Assembly (NCBI GenBank): GCA_025454175.1
Contig: JALOOX010000058.1
Span: forward strand, 1-46,491
Reading direction: 5' to 3'
Source of the DNA: Syntrophobacteraceae bacterium
GTDB lineage: Bacteria > Desulfobacterota > Syntrophobacteria > Syntrophobacterales > Syntrophobacteraceae
DNA length: 46,491 nt
The notes under the pieces are model-generated. The model saw only the letters and a program-made list of their open reading frames with translations. It searched no databases and was not told where the DNA came from. This document shows positions 17,714 to 28,111 of this stretch, piece after piece. Both the position numbers and the translations under genes were made by a program. Each line of letters starts with the position of its first letter. The first letter of the stretch is position 1.

Positions 17714-18739
17714 ATGGACCCTATTTCCCGGCATGAAGAGCTCGTCAATTCCCATCTCGAGCAGAACAACAGGGATGCTGCCGTCAAGCTGCTTTTCGAG
17801 ATGATTGTCCAATGCGCCAGGGGCAAGGATTTCGCCAGGGCTGAAGCTCTTCGGGCCAGGCTCATCGAGATCGATGATCTGGCCCTGACCGAGATCATCG
17901 AGTCGGCCGAGATCATCGAGGAGGAAAAGAGCCAGGCCGTGGACACCGCGCACCGGTCCGTCTGGGCCGATCTTTACGACCGGCTGAGCCCAGGGGAGGG
18001 AACGGCGTTCTACCACGCCCTCACCAAGGAGGTCCGGGAGGCCATGCAGACCATTTTCAACCAGGGTGAGCAGCACCCGAAGCTCTACCTGATCGATCGG
18101 GGAGAACTGGCTCTGCTGTGGCGCGACGGGCCCCGTGAAATCGTTCTCAGGAGGCTCGGCCAGGGCGAGATCGCGCCGGCGGACGGCTTCTTTACGGAGA
18201 GCATCTGTACCGTCTCCCTGGTGACCCTTTCCCGCTCGGAGCTGGCCGTTCTGGATCGGGAGGCTCTCAACGCCTGGGAAAGGGATTATCCGGCCATCGA
18301 GGGCAAGCTGCGGGAATTTTGCGCCAGAGTCCACGACACGCCTTCTCTTCTCAAACAGAAGGGCGTGGACCGCAGGGGGCACAATCGAAAGATGATCAGC
18401 GGCAACGCGGCGGTTCAGCTTTTCAGCGGATCATGGAAACCGGTGGCCAAGCCTTTTCGGGGGGACGTGGCCGACATCTCCCGCGGGGGTGTGGCGTTCA
18501 TGGTGAACATCAGCGATCGCAAGACCGTGCGGGCGCTGCTCGGTCGAAACGTGGGCTTTACGGTCACCATTCCGGGGGTTCAGCCGAAAGTGAAGCTGAC
18601 CAAGAAAGGCTTCATCGTCGCCATCTCCCATGTTCCCTTCGAGGGGTACTGCCTGCACGTGAAATTTGACGAGCTCCTGGAGCCCCGTGAAATGGAGGAG
18701 ATCTGGGTGCTTCCCGATCGAGAGCGGCCGACTCTCTGA
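17714..18739 (+). CDS. PilZ-domain protein with cNMP-binding-like domain
   Basis: The 341-residue cytoplasmic protein has a helical N-terminus (ISRHEELVNSHLEQNNRDAA and a following TPR-like stretch). A middle segment (about 85-200; KLYLIDRGELALLWRDG, VLRRLGQGEIAPADGFF) has the look of a cyclic-nucleotide-binding barrel. A C-terminal PilZ domain (about 225-330) shows RGHNR (RxxxR) and DISRGG (DxSxxG), the two c-di-GMP contacts. It is therefore a candidate c-di-GMP receptor, possibly integrating a second ligand. GGAGGATGGTGGA precedes the ATG at 17714; the longer frame from 17627 lacks one. It is 29 bases upstream of the aldehyde dehydrogenase gene. Confidence 0.8.
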   Translation: MDPISRHEELVNSHLEQNNRDAAVKLLFEMIVQCARGKDFARAEALRARLIEIDDLALTEIIESAEIIEEEKSQAVDTAHRSVWADLYDRLSPGEGTAFYHALTKEVREAMQTIFNQGEQHPKLYLIDRGELALLWRDGPREIVLRRLGQGEIAPADGFFTESICTVSLVTLSRSELAVLDREALNAWERDYPAIEGKLREFCARVHDTPSLLKQKGVDRRGHNRKMISGNAAVQLFSGSWKPVAKPFRGDVADISRGGVAFMVNISDRKTVRALLGRNVGFTVTIPGVQPKVKLTKKGFIVAISHVPFEGYCLHVKFDELLEPREMEEIWVLPDRERPTL

Positions 18740-18768
18740 GACTCTTGCACCGTGGAGGAGAAGACCTG

Positions 18769-20202
18769 ATGCTGGATAGCGCCGGATCCTGCAAATTGCC
18801 GGTGGCGGGGCAGTGGATCGAAGACCTGGACAATATGCCCGTCATCGATAAATACTCCGGGAAAGTTATTGGTACGGTCCCGGTTGTCGGCCGGGAGACC
18901 CTGGAGAGGGCCGTGGTCGGCGCGCGCGAGGCTTTTGCCGCCTATCGTGCGATGCCCGCGCACCGCAGGGCCTCCATTCTCGCCAGGGCGGTTCAGATCC
19001 TGGATCGCCGGAAGGAAGAGCTGGCGGAGCTCATCTGCCGCGAAGCCGGCAAGGCCTGGAAATATTCCGTGGGCGAGGTTTCCCGCGCCATGGAGACTTT
19101 TCAGTTTTCGGCGGAGGAAGCCAAGCGCATCCACGGAGAGACGGTGCCCATGGACGCGAGCCCGACGGGTGAGGGGCGCCTTGGGTTCTATCTCCGGACC
19201 CCCGTGGGGGTGGTGGCCGCCATAACGCCGTTCAACTTTCCCCTGAACCTGGTGGCTCACAAGGTTGGACCAGCACTGGCCGCGGGCAACTGCGTGGTGC
19301 TGAAGCCCGCTTCGACGACTCCCCTGACGGCCATCCGGCTGGCTGAAGTCCTGGAAGAGGCCGGCTTGCCGCCGGGAGTCTTCAGCATCGTGGTGGGGCC
19401 CGGGGATACCGTTGGGGACTGGCTGGTGACGCATCCCGGCGTTGCCAAGGTGTCCTTCACGGGCAGCCCTCCCGTGGGGGAGGCCATCATCCGGCGGGCC
19501 GGTCTCAAGAAGGTGACCCTCGAGCTTGGAAACAATTCGGGGACCATCATCGAGCCCGACGCGGACCTGGATGATGCGGTTCCACGCTGCGTCATGAGCG
19601 CCTTCGCCAACTCGGGCCAGGTCTGCATCTCGCTCCAGCGTCTTTACGTGCACCGGGAGATTGCCGCCGAGCTCACGAGCCGTCTCGTGGATTCCACGGC
19701 CAGGCTCGTCGTGGGGAATCCCCTGGATCGGGACTGCGATGTGGGCCCCATGATTGTCGAGAGCGAGGCCGTGCGCGCCGAGCTCTGGGTGAGGGAGGCG
19801 GTGGCGGAGGGGGCCCGGGTGCTCATCGGCGGCAGGCGGGAAGGGGCTGTGTTTTATCCCACGGTCCTCGCCGATGTCCGCCCCGAGATGAAGGTCATGT
19901 GCATCGAGGCCTTCGCTCCCCTGGTCTCCATCTATGAATACGAACGGTTCGAGGACGCCGTCCGGATGGTGGAGGAATCTCCTTACGGGCTCCAGGCCGG
20001 CATTTACACCCGCGACATGAGGAAGGCACTGTATGCCGTCGACCAGATCAATGCAGGCGGGATCATGATCAACGACACCTCCATCTTTCGCGTGGACCAC
20101 ATGCCATACGGGGGCAACAAGATGAGCGGCCTTGGTCGGGAAGGAGTGCGGTTTGCCCTGGAGGAGATGACCAACCTCAAGATGGTCGTCATCAAACCCT
20201 GA
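18769..20202 (+). CDS. NAD(P)-dependent aldehyde dehydrogenase
   Basis: The 477-residue protein (from the ATG at 18769, preceded by GGAGGAG) oxidises an aldehyde to the acid. The full catalytic set is present: N156 in TPFNFP, K179 in VLKPAS, E252 in LELGNNSG and C286 in SGQVCISLQR. The SGQVCISLQR variant is common in lactaldehyde- or phosphonoacetaldehyde-type dehydrogenases, but I cannot assign a substrate. A TTG at 18745 would add 8 residues. It lies 124 bases before the malic enzyme, in the same direction. Confidence 0.87.
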   Translation: MLDSAGSCKLPVAGQWIEDLDNMPVIDKYSGKVIGTVPVVGRETLERAVVGAREAFAAYRAMPAHRRASILARAVQILDRRKEELAELICREAGKAWKYSVGEVSRAMETFQFSAEEAKRIHGETVPMDASPTGEGRLGFYLRTPVGVVAAITPFNFPLNLVAHKVGPALAAGNCVVLKPASTTPLTAIRLAEVLEEAGLPPGVFSIVVGPGDTVGDWLVTHPGVAKVSFTGSPPVGEAIIRRAGLKKVTLELGNNSGTIIEPDADLDDAVPRCVMSAFANSGQVCISLQRLYVHREIAAELTSRLVDSTARLVVGNPLDRDCDVGPMIVESEAVRAELWVREAVAEGARVLIGGRREGAVFYPTVLADVRPEMKVMCIEAFAPLVSIYEYERFEDAVRMVEESPYGLQAGIYTRDMRKALYAVDQINAGGIMINDTSIFRVDHMPYGGNKMSGLGREGVRFALEEMTNLKMVVIKP

Positions 20203-20239
20203 CGCACCGCGGGCCGGGATGCTCACCCGGCTTGTTGAG

Positions 20240-20301
20240 AACAGTCCTCGAATCACAAACCACAAACCAGGAACCAGAAACCAGGAACCACAAGCCAGGA
20301 T
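20240..20301 (+). repeat. Low-complexity ACCAGGAACC-type repeats upstream of malic enzyme
   Basis: About 60 bases made of near-repeats such as CACAAACCA, CAGGAACCAG, AAACCAGGAACCA and CAAGCCAGG. Such word-like repeats occur in intergenic DNA of Desulfobacterota. It ends about 25 bases before the malic enzyme ATG and could be transcribed in its leader. Confidence 0.55.
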
Positions 20302-20307
20302 GAATGA

Positions 20308-22119
<1,812 letters not shown>

Positions 22120-22206
22120 GAGTCATCGAAAGAGACAGGGCGCTCGGAGCCGCGGCGGAGGCCGTTGACCGGGCAAATATCCAACCTTCTGGCGATGGGT
22201 TTGGGA

Positions 22207-23451
22207 ATGAGCCATTCGGAAGATGTCGTGGTGACGGGGGTGGGGGTCGTCACATCCATCGGATGCACGAGAAAGACGTTCTGGAGCGCTCTCATCGAGG
22301 GAGTCTCGGGCGTGAAGCCGATTTCGGCCTTCGATGCATCGGGGCACAAGACCCGGATCGCGGCGGAAGTGGGCGGGTTCACACCCGAAACCTGGCTAGG
22401 CCACAAGCAGATCCGGAGGATGGCGAGGGTGTCCCAGTTCGCCGCATGCGCAGCCGTCGAAGCGGTTCATGACTCGGGCCTGGATCTGGACCGGGAAGAC
22501 AGCTTCCGCATCGGCTGCGTCGTCGGATCCGCGGCGGGGGACTATGGCAACCTCGAGGAGCAGTTCCTGAAGTTCCGGGAAAAGGGGACGGGCTCGGTGA
22601 ATCCCCTGACGGTGCCCAAGGTCATCCCCAGCATGCCTGCCTCCAACGTGGCCATCGTGCTGGGGATCCGGGGCCCGAACCTCGGTGTGGCCACCGCCTG
22701 CGCCACCGGGTGCCACGCCATTGGGACAGCCCTCGGCATCCTTCGCCAGGGGGGCGCCGACGTTGTGCTCGCGGGCGGCGCCGAATCCACCGTCACCCCT
22801 TTCGTTCTGGACGGCTACTCGTGCATGGGAGTGCTTTCGGAGCGCAATGACCGGTTCGAGGAAGCCAGTCGGCCGTTCGACGCCGACCGGGATGGATTCG
22901 TGCTGGGGGAGGGCGCCGGTATTCTGGTCCTCGAAACCTTCGATCACGCCAGGAGGCGGGGAGCCGAGATCCTGGCCCGAGTGGCCGGATTCGGCATGAC
23001 GAGCGATGCTTACAACATCGCCATTCCCGAGCCCGACGGCAGGGCCGCGGCCATGGCCATGGCGCAGGCTGTGAAGAGCGCGGGGCTGAACCTTGAGGAT
23101 GTCGGCCACATCAACGCCCATGGGACATCGACCAGGGTCAACGACAGAGTCGAGTCCAATGCCATCAGGCTGGCTTTTGGTGAGCATCATCGAAGAGCCC
23201 TGGTCAGCTCCAACAAGTCCATGATCGGCCATACCCTCGGGGCGGCCGGCGCCATCGAGGCGGCGGCCACCGTCCTGACCCTGCATCACGGCATCATCCC
23301 GCCCACCATCAACTACCGGACGAGGGACTCGGAGTGTGACCTGAACATCGTGGCGAACGAGGCCAGGGAGGTGCGCATCGAGGCCGCCCTGTGCAATTCG
23401 TTCGGTTTCGGTGGGCAGAACGCGGTGGCGGTCTTCACGCGGAGTCCGTGA
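22207..23451 (+). CDS. 3-oxoacyl-[acyl-carrier-protein] synthase II type
   Basis: This ketosynthase condenses acyl-ACP with malonyl-ACP in fatty-acid elongation. From the ATG at 22207 the product is 414 residues, the usual FabF length. The catalytic triad is visible: Cys in VATACATGCH, His in INAHGTST and His in SMIGHTLGAAG, plus DADRDGFVLGEGAG. The start is uncertain: an ATG at 22195 and a TTG at 22165 are in frame and none has a strong ribosome site. No acpP, fabG or fabD is nearby, so this may be an accessory paralog. It lies 87 bases after the malic enzyme. Confidence 0.88.
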   Translation: MSHSEDVVVTGVGVVTSIGCTRKTFWSALIEGVSGVKPISAFDASGHKTRIAAEVGGFTPETWLGHKQIRRMARVSQFAACAAVEAVHDSGLDLDREDSFRIGCVVGSAAGDYGNLEEQFLKFREKGTGSVNPLTVPKVIPSMPASNVAIVLGIRGPNLGVATACATGCHAIGTALGILRQGGADVVLAGGAESTVTPFVLDGYSCMGVLSERNDRFEEASRPFDADRDGFVLGEGAGILVLETFDHARRRGAEILARVAGFGMTSDAYNIAIPEPDGRAAAMAMAQAVKSAGLNLEDVGHINAHGTSTRVNDRVESNAIRLAFGEHHRRALVSSNKSMIGHTLGAAGAIEAAATVLTLHHGIIPPTINYRTRDSECDLNIVANEAREVRIEAALCNSFGFGGQNAVAVFTRSP

Positions 23452-23487
23452 AAGCCATGCTCGTCGAGGCTGAAATATTTGATTTTC

Positions 23488-23552
23488 TCACCGCAAAGGC
23501 GCAAAGAACGCAAAGGGCCCATTTCTTAGCGTTCTTCGTGCCTTTGCGGTGA
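23488..23552. repeat. Long hairpin repeat of the CCGCAAAGGC type
   Basis: Arms at about 23488-23515 and 23525-23552 match in inverted orientation (TCACCGCAAAGGC, AAGAACGC and AAG shared, with three substitutions), giving a stem of some 25 pairs. It sits between the convergent ketosynthase and lpxK genes. It could terminate transcription both ways but lacks a T-run. The sequence resembles a dispersed repeat common in this bacterial group. Confidence 0.6.
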
Positions 23553-23576
23553 ATCAAGAAAAGAAAGAACCAGTCT

Positions 23577-24719
23577 CTAATCAGTATATTCCGCGTCCCG
23601 CCGATCAGCGATGCTCTCCAGGGCGGAGCCGATGCTTCCATGGAGGAACTTCAAATCCGATCCGAAGTCCAGCTCGATGCCGACGGGGAGGGTCATGGAC
23701 TGGAACCACGAGGGGAGCCGCACGTAGTCCTTTTCGGTGGTGACAAGCCAACGCAGGCCGTCCCGGCGTACGCCCTCCAGAATGTTCATCAGGTCCCCGC
23801 GGCTGTAGACATGGTGGTCCGGAAAGGCCCACTCCCTTCTGAGAAGGGCTCCCTCGCGGCGGAGGGCCTCGAAGAATGATTCCGGATGAGCGATGCCGGC
23901 GAAAGCACCAGCGGGGTCGTGTGCCAGCTTTTGGAAGGCGATGCGCGGGGTTCCCATTCCGGGCGCTGGATCCGTGATTTGGTGAGTGCAGGCGAAAACC
24001 GGCTTTCCCGGGAAGCGCTCCCGGATGAGGCGGCGCGTGGCTGCCGACCGTTCCGGTTCGTCGGCGCGCGTCAGAACGAATGCCGAGGCCCGCTGAAGGT
24101 GACTCACCGGCTCCCGGAGTGGCCCGAGGGGCAGGATCTCTCCGTTGCCGAAGGGGTTTCGGGAGTCCAGCAGGACCAGGTCCAGGTCGCGATGGAGAGC
24201 CAGGTGCTGAAAGCCGTCATCCAGGATGAGCACCTCGGCCCGCGAGGAGCGGATGGCCGCAAGGCCTGCCTCGTATCTCTCTTGTCCCACCCAGACCGGA
24301 ATGGAGCTCAGCTTACGGGCCAGGAGCACCGGCTCGTCACCGTACCGGCGAACCAGCGTCGAGGTCTCCCCCGTCAGGGGAACCTGGGCGGCCTTGCCCA
24401 CACTGCCGCCATACCCGCGGCTCACGACGGCCACACGGAATCCCTGGCTGGCCAGATGGTCCGCGAGCCACAGGGTGAAGGGGGTTTTGCCCGTGCCGCC
24501 GACCACCAGGTTCCCGATGCTGATGACGAAAGCGGGCAGGCTCCGCGCTCGACGGCGGGCCCGCTCCTGGTCCCTGGCGAGCCCCTGGAGATAGAAAGGT
24601 GTGGCCAGTTGAAGCGCCCTTCGGGCCGGCGGCGAAAGGGGAGTGCTGTCCATACTGGTCCAGCTTTGGAACAGCCGATTTCTCACATGGTTAAGGAGCC
24701 CTGATGCCAATGCGGACAA
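23577..24719 (-). CDS. lpxK: Tetraacyldisaccharide 4'-kinase
   Basis: LpxK phosphorylates the 4' position of the lipid A disaccharide at the inner membrane, implying lipopolysaccharide. The 380-residue frame contains the Walker A loop GGTGKT (74-79), RGYGG, the family motif DDGFQH (167-172) and TRADEPERS. The N-terminal start is uncertain. The chosen frame starts with a TTG preceded by a weak GGGGG. An ATG at 24653 would begin at MDSTPLSPPARR and leave 358 residues, without a clear ribosome site. The usual neighbours (msbA, waaA, kdsB) are not adjacent. Confidence 0.9.
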   Translation of the reverse strand: MSALASGLLNHVRNRLFQSWTSMDSTPLSPPARRALQLATPFYLQGLARDQERARRRARSLPAFVISIGNLVVGGTGKTPFTLWLADHLASQGFRVAVVSRGYGGSVGKAAQVPLTGETSTLVRRYGDEPVLLARKLSSIPVWVGQERYEAGLAAIRSSRAEVLILDDGFQHLALHRDLDLVLLDSRNPFGNGEILPLGPLREPVSHLQRASAFVLTRADEPERSAATRRLIRERFPGKPVFACTHQITDPAPGMGTPRIAFQKLAHDPAGAFAGIAHPESFFEALRREGALLRREWAFPDHHVYSRGDLMNILEGVRRDGLRWLVTTEKDYVRLPSWFQSMTLPVGIELDFGSDLKFLHGSIGSALESIADRRDAEYTD

Positions 24720-25025
24720 GATTCTGCCCCCGGTGACCGGTGAAATGTCTATTGAAATTGGCGCCGTTTTTGCCTCGAGGAAAGTAATCCCAGCCGGGCT
24801 GCGGGGTCAACGGTTTTTGCGGTTCGGTCCCCTTGTGCTCGGGAATCGGGGAGCTTTCCGCGACTGACTCTCCACCATGCTCGATGGTCACGAGTCGGGC
24901 TGAAACGGAATGGACGGCGCAATGAGTCTTTTGGTACGCTCATTGTTCTGATATATGAATAAATCAGCCAGTTCGTTCGGACTGGCCGCTGTTCATCGAA
25001 GACCGCTCACCTGAAAACGGATGCG
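24720..25025. other. Gap between divergent lpxK and histidine kinase genes
   Basis: About 306 bases. Small inverted repeats occur (AATGAG ... CTCATT, and GCCAGT ... ACTGGC near 24970). A promoter for the kinase gene probably lies here, in the AT-rich stretch around GATATATGAATAAATC, but no clear -35 partner was found. Confidence 0.4.
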
Positions 25026-27884
25026 ATGGAGAAGACAGGGCGCCCAACGGTGCAGTTCATCGAAAGGCTGGGGGGGCTTTGGCAGCAGGCTCGCAAGCTC
25101 GAAGCCATGGACTTCCTCGCCAGTCCTGAAAGCGTCTCGGACCTGGACGATCTGAACCGCATTACCATGGACCTTCTGCCCGACCGGGTTTTCGTGAAGG
25201 ATCGACAGGGAAGATATGTTCTGTTCAACCGGGCTGCCTCCGAGTATTGGGCCATCCCCAGGGAACAGGTCATCGGGAGGACGGATGACGAAATCCACAC
25301 CGCTTCCATCGCCGAGACCTTCAAACGAAGCGATCGGATGGTCTTCGAGACTGGGGAGCCCATCGTCGTTGAGGAGCGGTTGGAGGACGGGGACGGTTTT
25401 TCACGGATCCTGGCCGTCATCAAGATACCCCTGCGGGATCCCGCCGGCGAGCTGTGGGGCCTTATGGGCATCTCCAGAGATATCACTGAGTTGAGACGCT
25501 ATCAGGAGACACTTCATCGCCGGGACGCCATTCTCGAGGCTGTCAACACGGCGGCGGAAACCTTTCTGCGTCAGGGCTTCCATGTTTCGACGCTGAGGGA
25601 AGTGCTGGGGAGCTTAGGTGCCGCCGCAAGTGTCAGTCGCGTTTACCTCTTCGTGAACAGGCGGCGCGATGATGGGGTTCTGGTCACCAGCCAGCTTGCG
25701 GAATGGGCGGCTCCGGGGATTTCTTCCCAGGAAGCCAATCCGGACGTGTGCGACCTCCCCTGGGAAGAAGGGGGCATGGGGCGATGGGTGGGGACCATGG
25801 AGAAGGGGGAGTGCATCCAGGGGAATGTCAGGGATTTCCCGGCCTCCGAGCAGAGACTCCTTGGCGCCCAGTCCATCCTTTCGCTGGTTGCGGCCCCCAT
25901 CATGGTGGACGGGGAGTGGTGGGGATTCGTGGGCTTCGACGAATGCTCCCGCGAGCGGGAGTGGGCCGCGGGTGAGCTGGAGGCGCTCAAGACGGCGGCC
26001 AATCTGGTCGCCGCGGCTGTACAGCAGTCGCGTGCCCGAGCCGAGCTTTTCCAGTTTCGTGATTATCTTCAAGATCTGGTTCATGAGCGCACCCAGGAGC
26101 TCGAAAAGGCGAACCAGGACCTCTCCCAAGAGGTCGAGACCCGCAAGGCAACGGAAGAGAAACTGAGCATGCGCGCTGCTGAGCTCGCCGCACTCAATCG
26201 CCTCGGCCGCAAAGTGAACGCCACCCTCGCCCACGAGACGGTGGCCGAGTCGGCGGTGGAGGAAATCCAGAAGGCCCTGATGCCGGATGCGGTGGTCTTT
26301 CTCCTGCGCCGCGGGCGTTTTCTTCTGCCCCTTGCCGTAAGCCCAAGGGAATTCCTGATCCACGGCGAGCCCATTTCGGTGCGATCCGTCGGCGACTGTT
26401 TGTGCGGCGAGTCCGCGGCCACGGGAGAACCCGTTTATTCCGTCGATGTCATGAGTGACCCCCGCTGTTCCTGCAGCCACTTCAAGAGCGGTAAATTTCA
26501 GTCGGTCGCATCCATTCCACTGGTGAGCGATGAGGAGGTTCTGGGCGTGCTCACGGTGGCTTCCAGGGTGAGGCGGGATTTCAGGGAAGAGGAGGACTTC
26601 ATCCAGGCCTTCTCGAACCAGGTGAGCGTGGGACTTCGGAACGCCCTCCTTTACGAGCAGCTCCAGTGGCATGTCAAGGAGCTCCAGAAGGGTTTTCACG
26701 AGCTCCAGCGGGCTCAGGAGGTTCGCGAGGAGCTGGAGTCTCAGCTCCGCCAGGTTCAGAAGATGGAGGCCATCGGGACCCTGGCGGGAGGCATTGCCCA
26801 TGAATTCAACAACCTGCTGCAGAGCGTCCAGGGATACGCCGAGCTGATGCTCATGGGAAAAGACAGCGGCAGCCAGGATTATCAACGTCTGAGAGCCATC
26901 TGCCGGGCGGCCGCCAGAGGAGGCCAGCTGACGCATCAGCTTCTGACCTACAGCCGCAAGTCCGAGAGCAAGCTGCGCCCGCTGGATCTCAACGAGGAAG
27001 TCCGCGAGACCAATCGGATCCTGAAGCGCACCCTTCCCAAGATGATCGACATCCGGCTGGAGCTTGCGGAGGAGCTCCCCACTGTCAAAGCCGACCCGCA
27101 GCAGATTGAACAGGTACTCATCAACCTGGCCCTCAACGCGAGGGATGCCATGCCCCAGGGCGGGACCCTGGCGATCAGGACCGAAAGCTGGGCCTCGAGC
27201 GCCGACGAGACCACGGGGCAGCCGTCGCTGCTTTCGGGGAATTATGTGCGGCTGCGCGTGAGCGACACGGGACACGGGATGGAGGGCTCCACGGTGAGCA
27301 GAATCTTCGATCCCTTCTACACCACAAAGGAGGTGGGAAAAGGCACCGGGTTGGGCCTGGCCATAGTCTACGGCATCGTTCAGAATCATTCCGGGGTCAT
27401 CACCTGCGAGAGCGAGCCCGGGAAAGGCACTTCCTTCGACATCTATCTGCCCGTTGGAGCTCGCGAGGAAGCGGATGTCCCCGCTGAAGCAGAGCCCGAG
27501 GTGTCTGGCGGCCGGGAGACCATTCTCCTGGTCGATGACGAGGATTTCCTCCGCTCACTGGGCGAACAGGTCCTTGGCCTTTATGGGTACGTGGTTTTGA
27601 CCGCCGCCGATGCCGATGCCGCCATTGCGATTTACGAGAAAGAGCACAGCCGCATCGATCTCGTGATCCTGGATCTCATCATGCCGGGCAAAAGCGGTTA
27701 CCAGTGCATGGAAAGACTCGTCGAGATCAACCCCGAGGCCCGGATCATCGTGGCGAGCGGCTACGTGGAGATGGAGGGCTGGGGAAGCGAGCAGCTGAGT
27801 CACGCACGATTCATTGTCAGAAAGCCCTATGAGATGCGGGACCTGCTGCAGTTGATTCGCAAGGCCCTGGACGAGGCCGCCTGA
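25026..27884 (+). CDS. Orphan hybrid sensor histidine kinase (PAS-GAF-GAF-HisKA-HATPase-REC)
   Basis: The 952-residue cytoplasmic protein has no membrane segment. Domains in order: PAS (about 43-157; DRVFVKDRQGRYVLFN), GAF (165-335), a coiled linker (340-385), a second GAF (385-545), HisKA with phospho-accepting H592 in GGIAHEFNNLLQ, ATPase with LALNARDAM, SDTGHGM and GTGLGLAIV, and a C-terminal receiver with D883 in LVILDLIMPG. The second GAF has an unusual Cys set (C458, C460, C481, C483 and H485) that could bind metal or a cofactor. No partner regulator is adjacent. Signal unknown. Confidence 0.9.
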   Translation: MEKTGRPTVQFIERLGGLWQQARKLEAMDFLASPESVSDLDDLNRITMDLLPDRVFVKDRQGRYVLFNRAASEYWAIPREQVIGRTDDEIHTASIAETFKRSDRMVFETGEPIVVEERLEDGDGFSRILAVIKIPLRDPAGELWGLMGISRDITELRRYQETLHRRDAILEAVNTAAETFLRQGFHVSTLREVLGSLGAAASVSRVYLFVNRRRDDGVLVTSQLAEWAAPGISSQEANPDVCDLPWEEGGMGRWVGTMEKGECIQGNVRDFPASEQRLLGAQSILSLVAAPIMVDGEWWGFVGFDECSREREWAAGELEALKTAANLVAAAVQQSRARAELFQFRDYLQDLVHERTQELEKANQDLSQEVETRKATEEKLSMRAAELAALNRLGRKVNATLAHETVAESAVEEIQKALMPDAVVFLLRRGRFLLPLAVSPREFLIHGEPISVRSVGDCLCGESAATGEPVYSVDVMSDPRCSCSHFKSGKFQSVASIPLVSDEEVLGVLTVASRVRRDFREEEDFIQAFSNQVSVGLRNALLYEQLQWHVKELQKGFHELQRAQEVREELESQLRQVQKMEAIGTLAGGIAHEFNNLLQSVQGYAELMLMGKDSGSQDYQRLRAICRAAARGGQLTHQLLTYSRKSESKLRPLDLNEEVRETNRILKRTLPKMIDIRLELAEELPTVKADPQQIEQVLINLALNARDAMPQGGTLAIRTESWASSADETTGQPSLLSGNYVRLRVSDTGHGMEGSTVSRIFDPFYTTKEVGKGTGLGLAIVYGIVQNHSGVITCESEPGKGTSFDIYLPVGAREEADVPAEAEPEVSGGRETILLVDDEDFLRSLGEQVLGLYGYVVLTAADADAAIAIYEKEHSRIDLVILDLIMPGKSGYQCMERLVEINPEARIIVASGYVEMEGWGSEQLSHARFIVRKPYEMRDLLQLIRKALDEAA

Positions 27885-27922
27885 ATCCTCGGTGCACGCG
27901 ACGCGACGGGCGGCATGGGCCG

Positions 27923-27938
27923 GGAGGCTGTCCGACAA
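27923..27938. repeat. 16-base repeat, copy 2
   Basis: GGAGGCTGTCCGACAA is the exact reverse complement of the element at 90-105. It lies 39 bases after the histidine kinase stop and begins a block of palindromic elements that runs to about 28080. Confidence 0.55.
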
Positions 27939-27947
27939 TTGCCTTTT

Positions 27948-28022
27948 GGGCGGGGATAAACCCCGCCCCCACGAACACCAACCCAGTCCCTGGGCGTATG
28001 GGCGGGGTTCATGACCGCCCAT
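27948..28022. repeat. Two GC-rich palindromes in tandem
   Basis: First unit: GGGCGGGG (27948-27955), loop ATAAA, CCCCGCCC (27961-27968). Second unit: ATGGGCGG (27998-28005), nine-base loop, CCGCCCAT (28015-28022). The two share the GGGCGG core. Neither has a T-run, so they look like mobile-type REP palindromes rather than terminators. Confidence 0.6.
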
Positions 28023-28040
28023 TCTTCATCAGAGCATGGA

Positions 28041-28074
28041 ACTGGATGCCGGCCTGAAGACTGCCGGCATGACG
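28041..28074. repeat. REP-like palindrome, copy 1
   Basis: ATGCCGGC (28046-28053), loop CTGAAGACT, GCCGGCAT (28063-28070). It has a near-identical relative at 38081-38112, where two compensating stem changes preserve pairing. Confidence 0.65.
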
Positions 28075-28111
28075 AGTGACGAGATGGGCATCTCATGCCG
28101 TGGGGCTGTAC

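Noticed and set aside
25614..27389. 591-residue open frame on the minus strand
   Set aside because: It is antisense to the histidine kinase and has no motifs.
27900..28110. Possible CRISPR array
   Set aside because: The palindromes differ in sequence and spacing; there are no regular direct repeats with unique spacers and no cas genes.
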